A DNA stretch of 64,000 nucleotides, from the NCBI RefSeq assembly GCF_001019615.1, contig NZ_JNBQ01000001.1, forward strand, positions 62,001 to 126,000, in the 5' to 3' direction. The stretch is from Cellulosimicrobium funkei (lineage in GTDB: Bacteria > Actinomycetota > Actinomycetes > Actinomycetales > Cellulomonadaceae). Each line of letters begins with the position of its first letter. Within the stretch, counting starts at the first letter, position 1. Of the stretch, positions 7,732 to 15,829 are shown one piece after another. A model generated the notes under the pieces. It searched no databases. It was not told the DNA's origin and saw nothing but the letters and a program-made list of their open reading frames with translations. Made by a program: the position numbers and the translations under genes.

Positions 7732-9015
7732 ATGCCTCGCACGTACCTCTTCGCCCTGACCGACGGCGGCGGGACGGTCCCGCCCGAGGTGGGGGCGGTG
7801 CGTCGGCTCGTGGAGCGCGGGCACCGCGTGCGCGTGCTCGCCGAGGACTCGATGGCGCCCGAGGTGCGCGCGACGGGCGCGACGCTCGTCCCGTGGCGCA
7901 CGGCGCCCAACCGCCCCGACCGCGACCCGGCGCACGACCCCCTGAAGGACTGGGAGGCGTCGGGCCTGCTCGCGCAGGCGCGCGACATCGGCGACCACGT
8001 GATCGCCGGGCCCGCGCCGGACTACGCGCGCGACGTCCTCGCGGCCGTCGACGACGAGCGCCCCGACCTCGTCGTGACGTCCGTCTTCGCGTTCGGCGCG
8101 ATGATCGCCGCGCAGTCGCGGGGCGTCCCGTTCGACGTCCTCGTCCCCAACGTCTACGCGCTGCCCACGCCCGGCCGCACGCCGTTCGGTGCGGGGCTCA
8201 AGCCCGCGCGCGGGCCGCTCGGCCGGCTGCGCGACCGCATGATCACCGGCCTCTCGACGCGCGTGTTCGACCGGTACACGCGCGACCGGCTCAACGCCCT
8301 GCGCGCCGACCTGGGCCTCGACCCGCTCGCGCGCTCGTGGGAGCAGATGAGCGCCGCGCGCCGCCAGCTCGTCATGACGAGCCCCGCGTTCGACCTCCCC
8401 GGCCCGCTCCCGGCGAACGCCCGGTACGTGGGGCCCGTGCTCGACGACCCGACGTGGGCCGACGACGTCCCGTGGGCCGCGCCGCCGCGCGACGACCCGC
8501 TCGTCCTCGTCGCGCTGTCGTCCACGTTCCAGGACCAGGCCGCGCTCCTGCGGCGGATCGTCGCGGCGCTCGCGACGCTGCCCGTGCGCGGGGTCGTCAC
8601 GACCGGGCAGGGGCTCGCTCCCCGCGAGGTGCCGGGTGCGGCGAACGTCGCCGTGGTCGCGTCCGCTCCCCACCACGAGGTGCTGCGCGACGCCGCGCTC
8701 GTCGTCACGCACGGCGGGCACGGCACGCTCCTCAAGGCGTTCGCGGCGGGCTGCCCCGTCGTCGTCCTGCCGCACGGGCGCGACCAGGGCGACAACGCCG
8801 TGCGCGTCACGCTGCGCGGCGCGGGCGTCGCGCTCTCACGGAAGGCGTCCGCCGAGCGGGTCGCGCGCGCCGTCCGGCAGGTCCTCGACGACCCCGAGTA
8901 CACGCGCCGGGCCACCACGCTCGGCGACGCGGTCCGGCGCGACGCCCAGCACAGCACGCTCGTCGCCGAGCTCGAGGACCTCGGCCCCCAGCGCTCCGCA
9001 CCGCCGCTACGGTGA
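7732..9015 (+). CDS. MGT/UGT-type glycosyltransferase (GT1, GT-B fold)
   Basis: 427-residue enzyme of the macrolide/erythromycin-type UDP- or TDP-sugar glycosyltransferases. N-terminal acceptor half starts TYLFALTDGGGTVPPEVG. The C-terminal donor half carries the diagnostic signature HGGHGTLLKAFAAGCPVVVLP around residues 326-346, followed by the DQGDNA sugar-binding turn. Such enzymes transfer a sugar to a small hydrophobic acceptor and often inactivate antibiotics or decorate metabolites. No biosynthetic cluster surrounds it, so a detoxifying or lone tailoring role is more likely. A small gene begins 4 nt after its stop. Confidence 0.85.
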   Translation: MPRTYLFALTDGGGTVPPEVGAVRRLVERGHRVRVLAEDSMAPEVRATGATLVPWRTAPNRPDRDPAHDPLKDWEASGLLAQARDIGDHVIAGPAPDYARDVLAAVDDERPDLVVTSVFAFGAMIAAQSRGVPFDVLVPNVYALPTPGRTPFGAGLKPARGPLGRLRDRMITGLSTRVFDRYTRDRLNALRADLGLDPLARSWEQMSAARRQLVMTSPAFDLPGPLPANARYVGPVLDDPTWADDVPWAAPPRDDPLVLVALSSTFQDQAALLRRIVAALATLPVRGVVTTGQGLAPREVPGAANVAVVASAPHHEVLRDAALVVTHGGHGTLLKAFAAGCPVVVLPHGRDQGDNAVRVTLRGAGVALSRKASAERVARAVRQVLDDPEYTRRATTLGDAVRRDAQHSTLVAELEDLGPQRSAPPLR

Positions 9016-9019
9016 CCCG

Positions 9020-9271
9020 ATGGACGCCGAGACCCACGCCCGCCGCCTGCGCGACCACCTCGACGCCGCGACGCCGGACGCGGTCCGTCGCCTGCCGCTC
9101 GTCGCCCCCGGGCGCGCGGCCTACGACGCGCGCGACCTCGTCGTCGACACGGCCGCCGCGTGGGTCGTCGAGGTGTGGGACGCCGCGGCGCGGGGACGCT
9201 CGCGCCTCCCCGGCCGGGTCGAGGGGCACGACGGGTACGGCACCCGCGTCCCGCTCGCCCTGGCGCCCTGA
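9020..9271 (+). CDS. Small hypothetical protein
   Basis: 83 residues starting with ATG four bases after the glycosyltransferase stop, so probably co-transcribed. Composition is acidic N-terminally and rich in Ala, Arg and Asp; no membrane segment, no cysteine, no recognised motif. It ends just before a hairpin terminator at 9349-9381. Codon use matches its neighbours (strong G/C at third positions), which supports real coding, but the evidence is limited. Confidence 0.5.
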   Translation: MDAETHARRLRDHLDAATPDAVRRLPLVAPGRAAYDARDLVVDTAAAWVVEVWDAAARGRSRLPGRVEGHDGYGTRVPLALAP

Positions 9272-9348
9272 CCCGACGGCCCGTCCCTCGCCCTGGGCGA
9301 GGCGCATGAGATCTCCCGCTTGAGGCGCTGGACGACGGGAGGGCCGGC

Positions 9349-9381
9349 GGCGCCGGAGCCGGGTAACCCGGTCCCGGCGCC
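9349..9381. terminator. Bidirectional hairpin terminator
   Basis: A stem of about 15 bp with one A-C mismatch and one G-T wobble pairs 9349-9363 with 9367-9381 around a 3-nt loop. It lies between the convergent ends of the small plus-strand gene and ridA. No long T-tract. Confidence 0.6.
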
Positions 9382-9395
9382 GTTGCTGCGCTCGG

Positions 9396-9797
9396 TCAGG
9401 CGACCGCGGTCGCCTCCAGCTCGACGAGCTGCCCGGTGACCGCCAGGCGGGTCACCCCGAGCATCGTCGTCGCCGGGGCGACGCGCGCGGCCCCGAGCCG
9501 TGCGGCGAGCACCCCGTAGTGCTGGAAGAGCGCGTCGACGTCGGTCGTGTAGACGTTCAGCCGGACGACGTCCGCGAGCGTCATGCGCGCCTCCGCCAGC
9601 ACCGCCTCCAGGTTGTCCAGGCTCAGCGCGAGCTGCGCCGCGAGGTCGCCCTCGTGCTGGGGACGGCCGTCGGGAGACATCGCCGTCTGCCCGGAGCAGA
9701 AGAGCGTCCGGGTGTGCCCGGAGACCAGCTCCGCCTGGTTGAACCCCAGCTCCTGCGACCACGCCACGGGGTTGATCGCCGTTCGTTGCACTGCCAT
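9396..9797 (-). CDS. RidA/YjgF family protein
   Basis: 133-residue member of the RidA superfamily, whose archetype hydrolyses reactive enamine/imine intermediates formed by PLP enzymes. The pattern LFCSGQTAMSPDGRPQHEGDL and the C-terminal VAPATTMLGVTRLAVTGQLVELEATAVA are typical. The canonical arginine that binds the carboxylate in RidA (in an RxxV context near residue 105) is not obvious; here it reads VTRLAVTG. It may therefore belong to a non-deaminase Rid subgroup. Start ATG 9797 removes 21 unconserved upstream residues. It is divergent from the WYL regulator, which may control it. Confidence 0.85.
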   Translation of the reverse strand: MAVQRTAINPVAWSQELGFNQAELVSGHTRTLFCSGQTAMSPDGRPQHEGDLAAQLALSLDNLEAVLAEARMTLADVVRLNVYTTDVDALFQHYGVLAARLGAARVAPATTMLGVTRLAVTGQLVELEATAVA

Positions 9798-9925
9798 GCC
9801 GACTCCGTCCGACTCGTCCTGCCCGGGCGCGCGTCGACCCTCGTGGCCGACGTCCCGCACGCCCGTATCCGAGCCTCTCTGCGATAGACGACACCCTCTG
9901 TCATGTATCCCGGTACGTTTCTCGG

Positions 9926-11029
9926 GTGCGCGCCGACCGGCTGGTCTCCCTGGTGCTGCTGCTCCGGCAGCGGGGCCGGCTGTCCGCGACCACCTTGGCG
10001 CGCGAGCTCGAGGTGTCGACCCGGACGGTCCTGCGCGACGTCGAGGCGCTCTCCGCCGCAGGCGTGCCGATCTACGCCGAGCGCGGCCGGCACGGCGGCT
10101 TCGCGCTCCTGCCCGGCTTTCGCACGGAGCTCACGGGCCTCACCCCGGACGAGGCGCTCGCCGTGCTCGCCGCCACGTCGGGGCGTGGCGAGCAGGCGCT
10201 CGGCCTGGGGACCGCGCTCGCGTCGGCCGTCCGCAAGGTCGTCGACGCGCTGCCCGAGGCCCACCGTGACGCCGCCGACGACGCGGCCCGGCGGATCCTC
10301 GTCGAGCCGGAGATCGACCTGCTCGCTCGCCGGCAGGCCGCCGAGGAGGTCCCCGTGGGAGTCCTGCGCGAGGTCCGGCGCGCCGTGCTCGACGGACGAA
10401 GGCTCCGGATACGCTACGCCGCCGTCGACCGGCCGCCGGCCTCGCACGAGGTCGACCCGCTGGGGATGGTCACCGCCCGTGGCACGGGCTACCTGCTCGC
10501 CACCGTCGGCGGGGCGGACCGCACGTACCGCCTCTCCCGGATCCTTGCTGCCGAGGCGCTCGCCGAGCCGGCGGACCGTCCCGACGTCGTCGACCTCGAG
10601 CAGCTCTGGCGCGAGCGCAGCGCCCGGTTCCGGGCGGGAGACGACCAGGTCGTCGCGCGCGTCCGGCTCGTGCCGGACCGACGGGAGATGCTCGTGGGCA
10701 CCGCGGTCTCCGTCCACGCCGAGTCCGTCGCCGACGACGGCCTGCTGGTGCTCGACGTGAGCTTCCAGGACCTCCGGCACGCCGTCTGGGCCGTGTGGCA
10801 GCTCGGACCGGACGCCGAGGTGCTGGACCCGGCACCGCTGCGCGACCTGCTGCGGGACCGCGCCGTCGCGACCGCGCGGCGCTACGGGGCACCGGAGGAC
10901 GCCCCGGCAGAAGGACGGCCCCGCCGCGGACGGCGCGGCGGGGCCGCCGTCGAGCCCGGGCGGGACCAGGTGGTCCCGCCCAGGGTCGTGCACGGGTCTC
11001 CCGGAGGAGGGTCGGGCTACCCGGCGTAG
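9926..11029 (+). CDS. HTH/WYL-domain transcriptional regulator (YafY-like)
   Basis: 367-residue regulator. N-terminal DeoR-like helix-turn-helix (LSATTLARELEVSTRTVLRD, residues 20-39), then a WYL ligand-sensing domain (about 135-225) and a C-terminal WCX extension to about 320. Start GTG 9926. The last ~45 residues are Gly/Pro/Arg-rich and are encoded across a perfect 11-bp hairpin (10917-10945), so this tail looks like read-through of a former terminator. The gene overlaps the convergent pectate lyase end by 13 nt. Divergent placement suggests control of ridA and itself; the ligand is unknown. Confidence 0.85.
   Translation: MRADRLVSLVLLLRQRGRLSATTLARELEVSTRTVLRDVEALSAAGVPIYAERGRHGGFALLPGFRTELTGLTPDEALAVLAATSGRGEQALGLGTALASAVRKVVDALPEAHRDAADDAARRILVEPEIDLLARRQAAEEVPVGVLREVRRAVLDGRRLRIRYAAVDRPPASHEVDPLGMVTARGTGYLLATVGGADRTYRLSRILAAEALAEPADRPDVVDLEQLWRERSARFRAGDDQVVARVRLVPDRREMLVGTAVSVHAESVADDGLLVLDVSFQDLRHAVWAVWQLGPDAEVLDPAPLRDLLRDRAVATARRYGAPEDAPAEGRPRRGRRGGAAVEPGRDQVVPPRVVHGSPGGGSGYPA
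10917..10945 (+). terminator. GC hairpin inside the regulator's 3' end
   Basis: Left arm 10917-10927 pairs perfectly with right arm 10935-10945 (11 bp, all G/C) around a 7-nt loop. No T-run follows. It lies within the last 40 codons of the WYL regulator and may terminate or stabilise its mRNA, or block transcription entering from the convergent lyase gene. Confidence 0.5.
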
Positions 11030-13764
11030 GTCTCGAGCTCGGCGACGCGGGGAGTGCCCGACGCGCCGGTGATCTCGAGGTTGATCTTCTTGAGCGACGT
11101 CGCGGTGAACGTGATCGTGCCCGCACCGCTGCCCGTCTTGAGGACGGCGCCCGTGTCGTTGTTCACGAGGCGCCACGTCCCGATGCTGCCGCCGCCAGCG
11201 GCCTCCTTGACGACGACCCGGCCCACGGTCGTCGCGGTGCCCCACTTGACGGAGACGGTCCCCGTCGAGCCGCTGGGCGACCACCAGGTGGCGGTGCTGC
11301 CGTCGATCGCGTTGCCGTAGCTCGTCCCGCTGCCCTTGCTCGAGCCGTCCGCGCCGGCGCCGATGCTGAGGTTGGTGCCCGACGGCGGGCCGGTCGGGTC
11401 GGTCGGGTCCGTGGGGTCGGTCGGGTCGGTCGGGTCCGTGGGGTCGGTCGGGTCGGTCGGGTCCGTGGGGTCGGTCGGGTCGGTCGGGTTCGTCGGCTCG
11501 CCGCCGAAGGTGACCCGGAGCGAGCCGTCCGCCGCGAACGACCAGCCGAGCTCGCCGTCGTACGCGGAGCAGGCCGACCCGTTCGAGCCGGACCAGAACG
11601 AGTTGCCGCCCGCGTCCGTGCCGACCGTCTTGTCGTTCGCCCCGGAGTCGCACGACACGTTGCCGCTGAACCGGTGGGTCCCGGCGTCGAAGCTGAAGTT
11701 GCGCTCGGCGTTGCCGACCGCGACGTTGCCGCTCACGGCGATCGAGCCCGGGTTCGAGTTGTACGTGAACCCGTGCTTGCCGTTGTCCACGGCGAACGAG
11801 TTGCGCACGACGTGGTCGACCTTGATGTCCTCGCCGCCGAGCTTGTACCCGTTGCGGTCGCCCGCACCGGCCTGGCCGCCGTCGGAGAGCGTGCCGTTCT
11901 CGTAGGCGAGCGAGCTCTCGATCGTCACGGGCCCGATCGGCCCGGTGTCGGACTTCGTGTACAGGTCCCAGCCGTCGTCGATGTTGTTGTGGGCGACGGT
12001 GTCACGGAACACGTTGCCCGGACCGGACGTGAGCTTCGCGGCGAAGCCGTCCGCGTCCTCGCCGTCGGAGTCCGCGTTGTCGTGCGACTCGCTGCTGACG
12101 ACGAGGTTGTTCGACGGCCACTCGCTCGCCGGGGCGCCCGCCACGAGACGGGAGAGCTGCAGGCCGGTGTCGTGGTTGTAGCGGGTCACGACGCGCTCGA
12201 TGACGTTGTTGCTGCCGCCGAGCAGGATGCCGTTGTCGCCCGCGTGCTCGACCACGATGCCGTAGACGTGCCACCAGTCGCCGCCGATCGCGAGGCCGCG
12301 GTTCGCCGAGTTCTCCGCCTGCGCCGAGAAGTTCAGCACGGGCCGCTCCCCGGGGTACGCGGACAGCAGGGTGCGGTCGCCCGACGTGCCGTCGTTGCCC
12401 GGCTCGATCGTCACGGTCGACGACAGGTCGTACGTGCCGCCGCGCAGGAAGATCTCGCCGCCCGAGGCGACGCGCTCGATCGCGACGGGGAGCGTCGTCG
12501 GCGCCGACAGCGTGCCGGCCGCGCTCGCGCTGCCGTTCGGGGCGACGTAGATCGTCTCGGCGCCCGGCTCCGGCGGGTCCGTCGGGTCGACCGGGCCCGG
12601 GTCCGTCGGGTCGGTCGGGTCCGTCGGGTCGGTGGGGTCGGGGTCCGGCGTCTGCGGCGTGCACGAGCCGTCCGAGACCTTGAGGCCCTTGTTCGCGCCC
12701 GCGGTCTGGTTCACGAGGTTCGGCACGCAGCTCGCGCCGTCGAGCGTGTAGGAGTACGGGATGCTGACCGACGTCGTGGAGGTCAGGTTCGGGCCGGCCG
12801 GCTGGATGTCACCGCTCGGGCTCGACCACGTGACGTTGTCGAGGACGTTCCCGGCGACCTGCCAGGTGCCCTTCTGGTCGGTGTAGAACGTGCCGAGGAC
12901 GTCCTTGGAGTCCTCGAAGTAGTTGTTCTCGACCTTCGCCTTCGCCCCGGCCCGCGAGTTGATCCCAGACTCGTTGAGCTGCACGTAGTGGTTGTTGTAG
13001 ATGTGGGCGATGCCGCCGCGCAGCAGGGGCGTGCGCGAGTCGAGGTTCTCGTACTTGTTGTGGTGGAACGTCACGAACCCGTTGGACGTGTCGCTCTCAC
13101 TCGAGCCGATGAGGCCGCCGCGGCCGGAGTTGCGCAGGATGCTGTAGGACAGCGTCACGTACTGGACGCCCGCCTTCATGTCGAAGAGGCCGTCGTAGCC
13201 CTCGGACTCCCCGCCCGACGCCTCGAGCGTCACGTGGTCCACCCACACGTTGTTGACGCCGCTCTCCATGCCGATGGCGTCGCCGCCGTTCGACGTGGGC
13301 GAGCCCGACTTCTTGACGTTCTTCACGGTGACGTTCTGGATGATGATGTTGCTGGCCTCACGGATGTGGATGCCCAGCTGGTCGAACGTCGCGCCGTTGC
13401 CGACGCCGACGATCGTCACGTTGCTGATCTGCTTGAGCTCGATCACGCCGGCCGCCGTGTTGCAGCTGTCGCCCGAGACCTTCGCCGTGTTGCCGTGGTT
13501 GATGGTGCCCTCGACCTCGATGACGATCGGGGTGTCGTCGCTGGCCCGGTTGCACAGGGCCGCGTGGATCTGGGTGCCGGTCGTGGCGCGGACGGTCTGT
13601 CCGCCGGCGCCACCGGTCGTGCCGCCGTTCTGGGTCGCGTAGCCGGTCGGGCTGCCGGTCACGGCCGCGTTCGCGGTCGTCGTCAGGGCCGTCACGCCCA
13701 TCGTGGCCGCCAGGGCCGTCGCGGCGGTCGCCGCGAGCAGTCGTCGTGCGACGGGTCGTCTCAT
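11017..13764 (-). CDS. Secreted bimodular pectate lyase (PL1 + PL9) with C-terminal carbohydrate-binding domain
   Basis: 915-residue exported polysaccharide lyase. A signal peptide (double Arg, hydrophobic core, cleavage near ANA-AVT) covers residues 1-33. Residues about 40-370 form a PL1 parallel beta-helix with the family pieces NVWVDHVTLEA and GLIGSSESDT. A Pro-Thr-Asp linker follows. Residues about 400-750 form a second beta-helix of PL9 type (WWHVYGIVVEHAGDNGI, DADGFAAKL, NIDDGWDLYTKSD). A second longer (PTD)n linker leads to a 118-residue discoidin-like domain (798-915) with DGSTATWWSPSG, probably binding sugar. The enzyme should cleave polygalacturonate outside the cell by beta-elimination with calcium. 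Two catalytic modules in one chain is uncommon. Possible operators lie upstream at 13973-14003. Confidence 0.9.
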   Translation of the reverse strand: MRRPVARRLLAATAATALAATMGVTALTTTANAAVTGSPTGYATQNGGTTGGAGGQTVRATTGTQIHAALCNRASDDTPIVIEVEGTINHGNTAKVSGDSCNTAAGVIELKQISNVTIVGVGNGATFDQLGIHIREASNIIIQNVTVKNVKKSGSPTSNGGDAIGMESGVNNVWVDHVTLEASGGESEGYDGLFDMKAGVQYVTLSYSILRNSGRGGLIGSSESDTSNGFVTFHHNKYENLDSRTPLLRGGIAHIYNNHYVQLNESGINSRAGAKAKVENNYFEDSKDVLGTFYTDQKGTWQVAGNVLDNVTWSSPSGDIQPAGPNLTSTTSVSIPYSYTLDGASCVPNLVNQTAGANKGLKVSDGSCTPQTPDPDPTDPTDPTDPTDPGPVDPTDPPEPGAETIYVAPNGSASAAGTLSAPTTLPVAIERVASGGEIFLRGGTYDLSSTVTIEPGNDGTSGDRTLLSAYPGERPVLNFSAQAENSANRGLAIGGDWWHVYGIVVEHAGDNGILLGGSNNVIERVVTRYNHDTGLQLSRLVAGAPASEWPSNNLVVSSESHDNADSDGEDADGFAAKLTSGPGNVFRDTVAHNNIDDGWDLYTKSDTGPIGPVTIESSLAYENGTLSDGGQAGAGDRNGYKLGGEDIKVDHVVRNSFAVDNGKHGFTYNSNPGSIAVSGNVAVGNAERNFSFDAGTHRFSGNVSCDSGANDKTVGTDAGGNSFWSGSNGSACSAYDGELGWSFAADGSLRVTFGGEPTNPTDPTDPTDPTDPTDPTDPTDPTDPTDPTDPTGPPSGTNLSIGAGADGSSKGSGTSYGNAIDGSTATWWSPSGSTGTVSVKWGTATTVGRVVVKEAAGGGSIGTWRLVNNDTGAVLKTGSGAGTITFTATSLKKINLEITGASGTPRVAELETYAG
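11391..11490. repeat. Tandem repeats encoding the Pro-Thr-Asp linker
   Basis: Nested 9-bp and 27-bp units built of GGTCGGGTC and GGTCCGTGG, about eleven 9-bp copies in a row, encode (DPT)n between the PL9 module and the binding domain. The higher-order 27-bp period (one variant unit in three) indicates recent expansion by slippage or unequal exchange. A shorter version lies at about 12598-12646 between the PL1 and PL9 modules. Confidence 0.9.
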
Positions 13765-14194
13765 CGTGGTGCCTCACCTTTCGTCATCGAACTGGGGGCA
13801 GTGCGTGGTGACTCACGGCTCCAGGTCCGCGTTCGCATCGGTCGACGCGACGACCTCGTCCTGGTGCGCGGGCGCCGGGTCGTGCGCCCTGCGCGGCCGG
13901 CCGACGACGACGTCGGGCAGCCCGCCTCGGAAGAGCTCGTCGAGGCGTTCAGATGGGGTCGAGATCTGGGTAACCGGTTTCTCGATCGTAGGATACCGGT
14001 TTCCCATTGCGCAAGCCGCAGACACTTGACTAGTTCTTGACTCCTGCCGACCCGATGGCGGGGGAGCGCTCCACGCCCCCTGGCGTGGGGGATCGGATCA
14101 GGAGGAGCCCGGGATGCAAGAAGTCCCGGTCAGGATCACCTGACCGGGACTCTTGCGCGGGCCTTCCGACTGTGACGTCGAAGCCCTCGCCACG
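13765..14194. promoter_or_regulatory. Upstream region of the pectate lyase with two ACCGGTTTC repeats
   Basis: 430 bp without a gene. ACCGGTTTC occurs at 13973-13981 and again at 13995-14003, exactly 22 bp apart (two helical turns). Each contains the palindrome ACCGGT, resembling the AAACCGGTTT-type core bound by actinobacterial LacI-family sugar regulators. This fits control of a pectin-degrading gene, though the sites are about 210-240 bp from the start codon. A small hairpin lies at 14071-14088. Confidence 0.5.
14115..14153 (-). terminator. Terminator of tRNA-Leu
   Basis: A perfect 13-bp stem (14120-14132 with 14137-14149, loop ATCA) extends by four more pairs past a one-base bulge. It lies 42 bp downstream of the tRNA 3' end on the minus strand. 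Confidence 0.75.
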
Positions 14195-14277
14195 TGCGCG
14201 AGGGGGGACTTGAACCCCCACGCCCTTTCGGACACTGGCACCTGAAGCCAGCGCGTCTGCCATTCCGCCACTCGCGC
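14195..14277 (-). tRNA. tRNA-Leu(CAG)
   Basis: Minus-strand cloverleaf of 83 nt. Acceptor arms GCGCGAG and CTCGCGC with discriminator A; anticodon arm CTGGC / GCCAG around loop TTCAGGT gives anticodon CAG. A long variable arm (GTGTCCGAAAGGGCGT) marks a class II tRNA, and the T-arm loop TTCAAGT is intact. The CCA end is not encoded. Followed by a hairpin terminator. Confidence 0.95.
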
Positions 14278-14601
14278 GTGCCGCAGAAGACTAGCACGGC
14301 GCACAAGGACGCCTGGAACCCCGCGGCCCGACGTGACGGCCGCCACGTGCCGGTCGTCGCGCACCGACGAGGTGCCCGACGGCCGCGCGCCCGACGTTCA
14401 CACGCTCCGCCCCGAACGCACCACATCCGTCCGGAGATCGTGCGACGAATCGGGCCTCCGTCGCAGACGTGATCGATACGATCTAGGTAGTCTGCCCGGG
14501 ACGCAGGTGTGCACCAGAGGCCACCGGGAGCAGGTCCGGGAGGCGCAGACGAGGACCGCGGCACGAGCCGCAGCACGAGCGAGCACGAGGGAGGAGGTGG
14601 C
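14278..14601. other. Intergenic region before the fha operon
   Basis: 324 bp between divergently transcribed tRNA-Leu and fhaA. It must hold the promoter of the fhaA-pknB operon. A relatively AT-rich stretch, GATCGATACGATCTAG at 14471-14486, is the most promoter-like part, but I cannot assign boxes with confidence. Strong SD GAGGAGG at 14591-14597 serves fhaA. Confidence 0.4.
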
Positions 14602-15309
14602 ATGGGAGTCCTGGACCGCTTCGAGAAGGGCGTCGAGCGCGTGGTGAACAACGCCTTCGCCAAGGTCGGACGCAGCGAGGTCAAGCCCGTCGAGCTCGCG
14701 AGCGCGTTGCGGCGCGAGGTCGACGACCGCGCCGCCGTCGTGGACCGCGAGCGCACGGTCGTGCCCAACGAGTTCACCATCGAGCTGTCGGTGGACGACT
14801 TCGGCCAGGTCGAGGGGTGGGGCGCGGAGACGCTCGCCGACGAGCTGGCGTCGAACGTCACGCAGTACGCGGCGTCGCAGCACTACGCGTTCGTCGGCCC
14901 GGTGAGCGTGAGCTTCGAGCAGAACGACACGCTCGACGTCGGCCGCTTCCAGCTCCGCTCGGCCAGCGTGCGCGGCAACGTGGCGCCCGCGACGTCCGCG
15001 TCCCCGAGCACGCGGCACCCCCTCGTCGACATCGACGGGCAGCGCTACCTGCTCACAGGCCCGGTCACCGTCATCGGGCGTGGCTCCGAGGCCGACATCG
15101 TCGTCGACGACCCGGGCGTCTCGCGCCGCCACCTGGAGATCCGCGTGACGCCGGAGGGCGTCATCGCGACGGACCTCGGCTCGACCAACGGCCTGTTCGT
15201 CGAGGGCCACCAGGTGCCGGCCGCGACGCTGCTGGACGGCAACTCCCTGACGATCGGCCGTACCCGCATCATGTTCTGGACCGGCGCGTCCGACAACGAG
15301 GAGTGGTGA
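14602..15309 (+). CDS. fhaA: FhaA: DUF3662 and FHA domain protein
   Basis: 235-residue cytosolic scaffold that binds phosphothreonine. Residues 1-115 are DUF3662 (MGVLDRFEKGVERVVNNAF start is typical). The FHA domain covers about 145-230, with the signature GRGSEADIVVDDPGVSRRHLEI split here as Gly-Arg then Ser-Arg-Arg-His, and DLGSTNGLFV. In mycobacteria FhaA binds the pseudokinase of MviN and controls peptidoglycan synthesis; a MurJ-associated pseudokinase is encoded at 61882-63747 in this window. Here the acidic linker between domains is much shorter than in Mycobacterium. First gene of the operon, with SD GAGGAGG. Confidence 0.92.
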   Translation: MGVLDRFEKGVERVVNNAFAKVGRSEVKPVELASALRREVDDRAAVVDRERTVVPNEFTIELSVDDFGQVEGWGAETLADELASNVTQYAASQHYAFVGPVSVSFEQNDTLDVGRFQLRSASVRGNVAPATSASPSTRHPLVDIDGQRYLLTGPVTVIGRGSEADIVVDDPGVSRRHLEIRVTPEGVIATDLGSTNGLFVEGHQVPAATLLDGNSLTIGRTRIMFWTGASDNEEW

Positions 15310-15319
15310 TCCGGCCCGC

Positions 15320-15823
15320 ATGACCGACCTCACGTTCACCCTGCTGCGGCTGGGCTACCTGGTGCTGCTCTGGGTGTTCGTGCTCTCCGCGATCGGGGTG
15401 CTGCGTCGGGACCTGTACGGCACCAAGATCACGCCCCGCCGGGGCCGCAAGGGCGCTGCGCAGGCCGCGCGCCCGACGTCGGGCCCCACGCCTGCCGCGG
15501 CTCCGGAGCCCGCACGCCCCGCCGCACCCGCGGGACCGTCCCGGCTCGTCGTCACCGCCGGCCCGCTCACGGGCACGACGATCCCCCTCACGACGTCGTC
15601 GATCCTCATCGGACGGGCGCCGAGCTGCACGCTCGTGCTCGACGACGACTACTCCTCGTCGCGCCACGCGCGCATCTTCCCGCAGCACGGGTCCTGGTTC
15701 GTCGAGGACCTCGGCTCCACCAACGGCACCTACGTCGAGGACCAGCGCATCGCCCAGGTGACGCCGCTGGGCCCGGGCACGCGGGTGCGGATCGGTCAGT
15801 CCGTCGTCGAGCTGCAGAGGTAG
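15320..15823 (+). CDS. fhaB: FhaB: membrane-anchored FHA domain protein
   Basis: 167 residues. A single N-terminal membrane helix (LLRLGYLVLLWVFVLSAIGV, about 7-26) is followed by a basic and Ala/Pro-rich spacer and an FHA domain at about 75-165, with GRAPSCTLVLDDDYSSSRHA and DLGSTNGTYV. The conserved Arg, Ser and Asn that read phosphothreonine are all present. Known relatives (FipA) link PknA/PknB signalling to division and cell-wall proteins. It starts 10 bp after fhaA and ends 6 bp before pstP. Confidence 0.92.
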   Translation: MTDLTFTLLRLGYLVLLWVFVLSAIGVLRRDLYGTKITPRRGRKGAAQAARPTSGPTPAAAPEPARPAAPAGPSRLVVTAGPLTGTTIPLTTSSILIGRAPSCTLVLDDDYSSSRHARIFPQHGSWFVEDLGSTNGTYVEDQRIAQVTPLGPGTRVRIGQSVVELQR

Positions 15824-15829
15824 CCCGCA

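Noticed and set aside
10795-14040. 1081-codon open frame antisense to the pectate lyase
   Set aside because: Composition is Arg/Val/Ala/Asp only, no domain, and it mirrors a well supported lyase gene. GC-rich DNA gives such frames readily.
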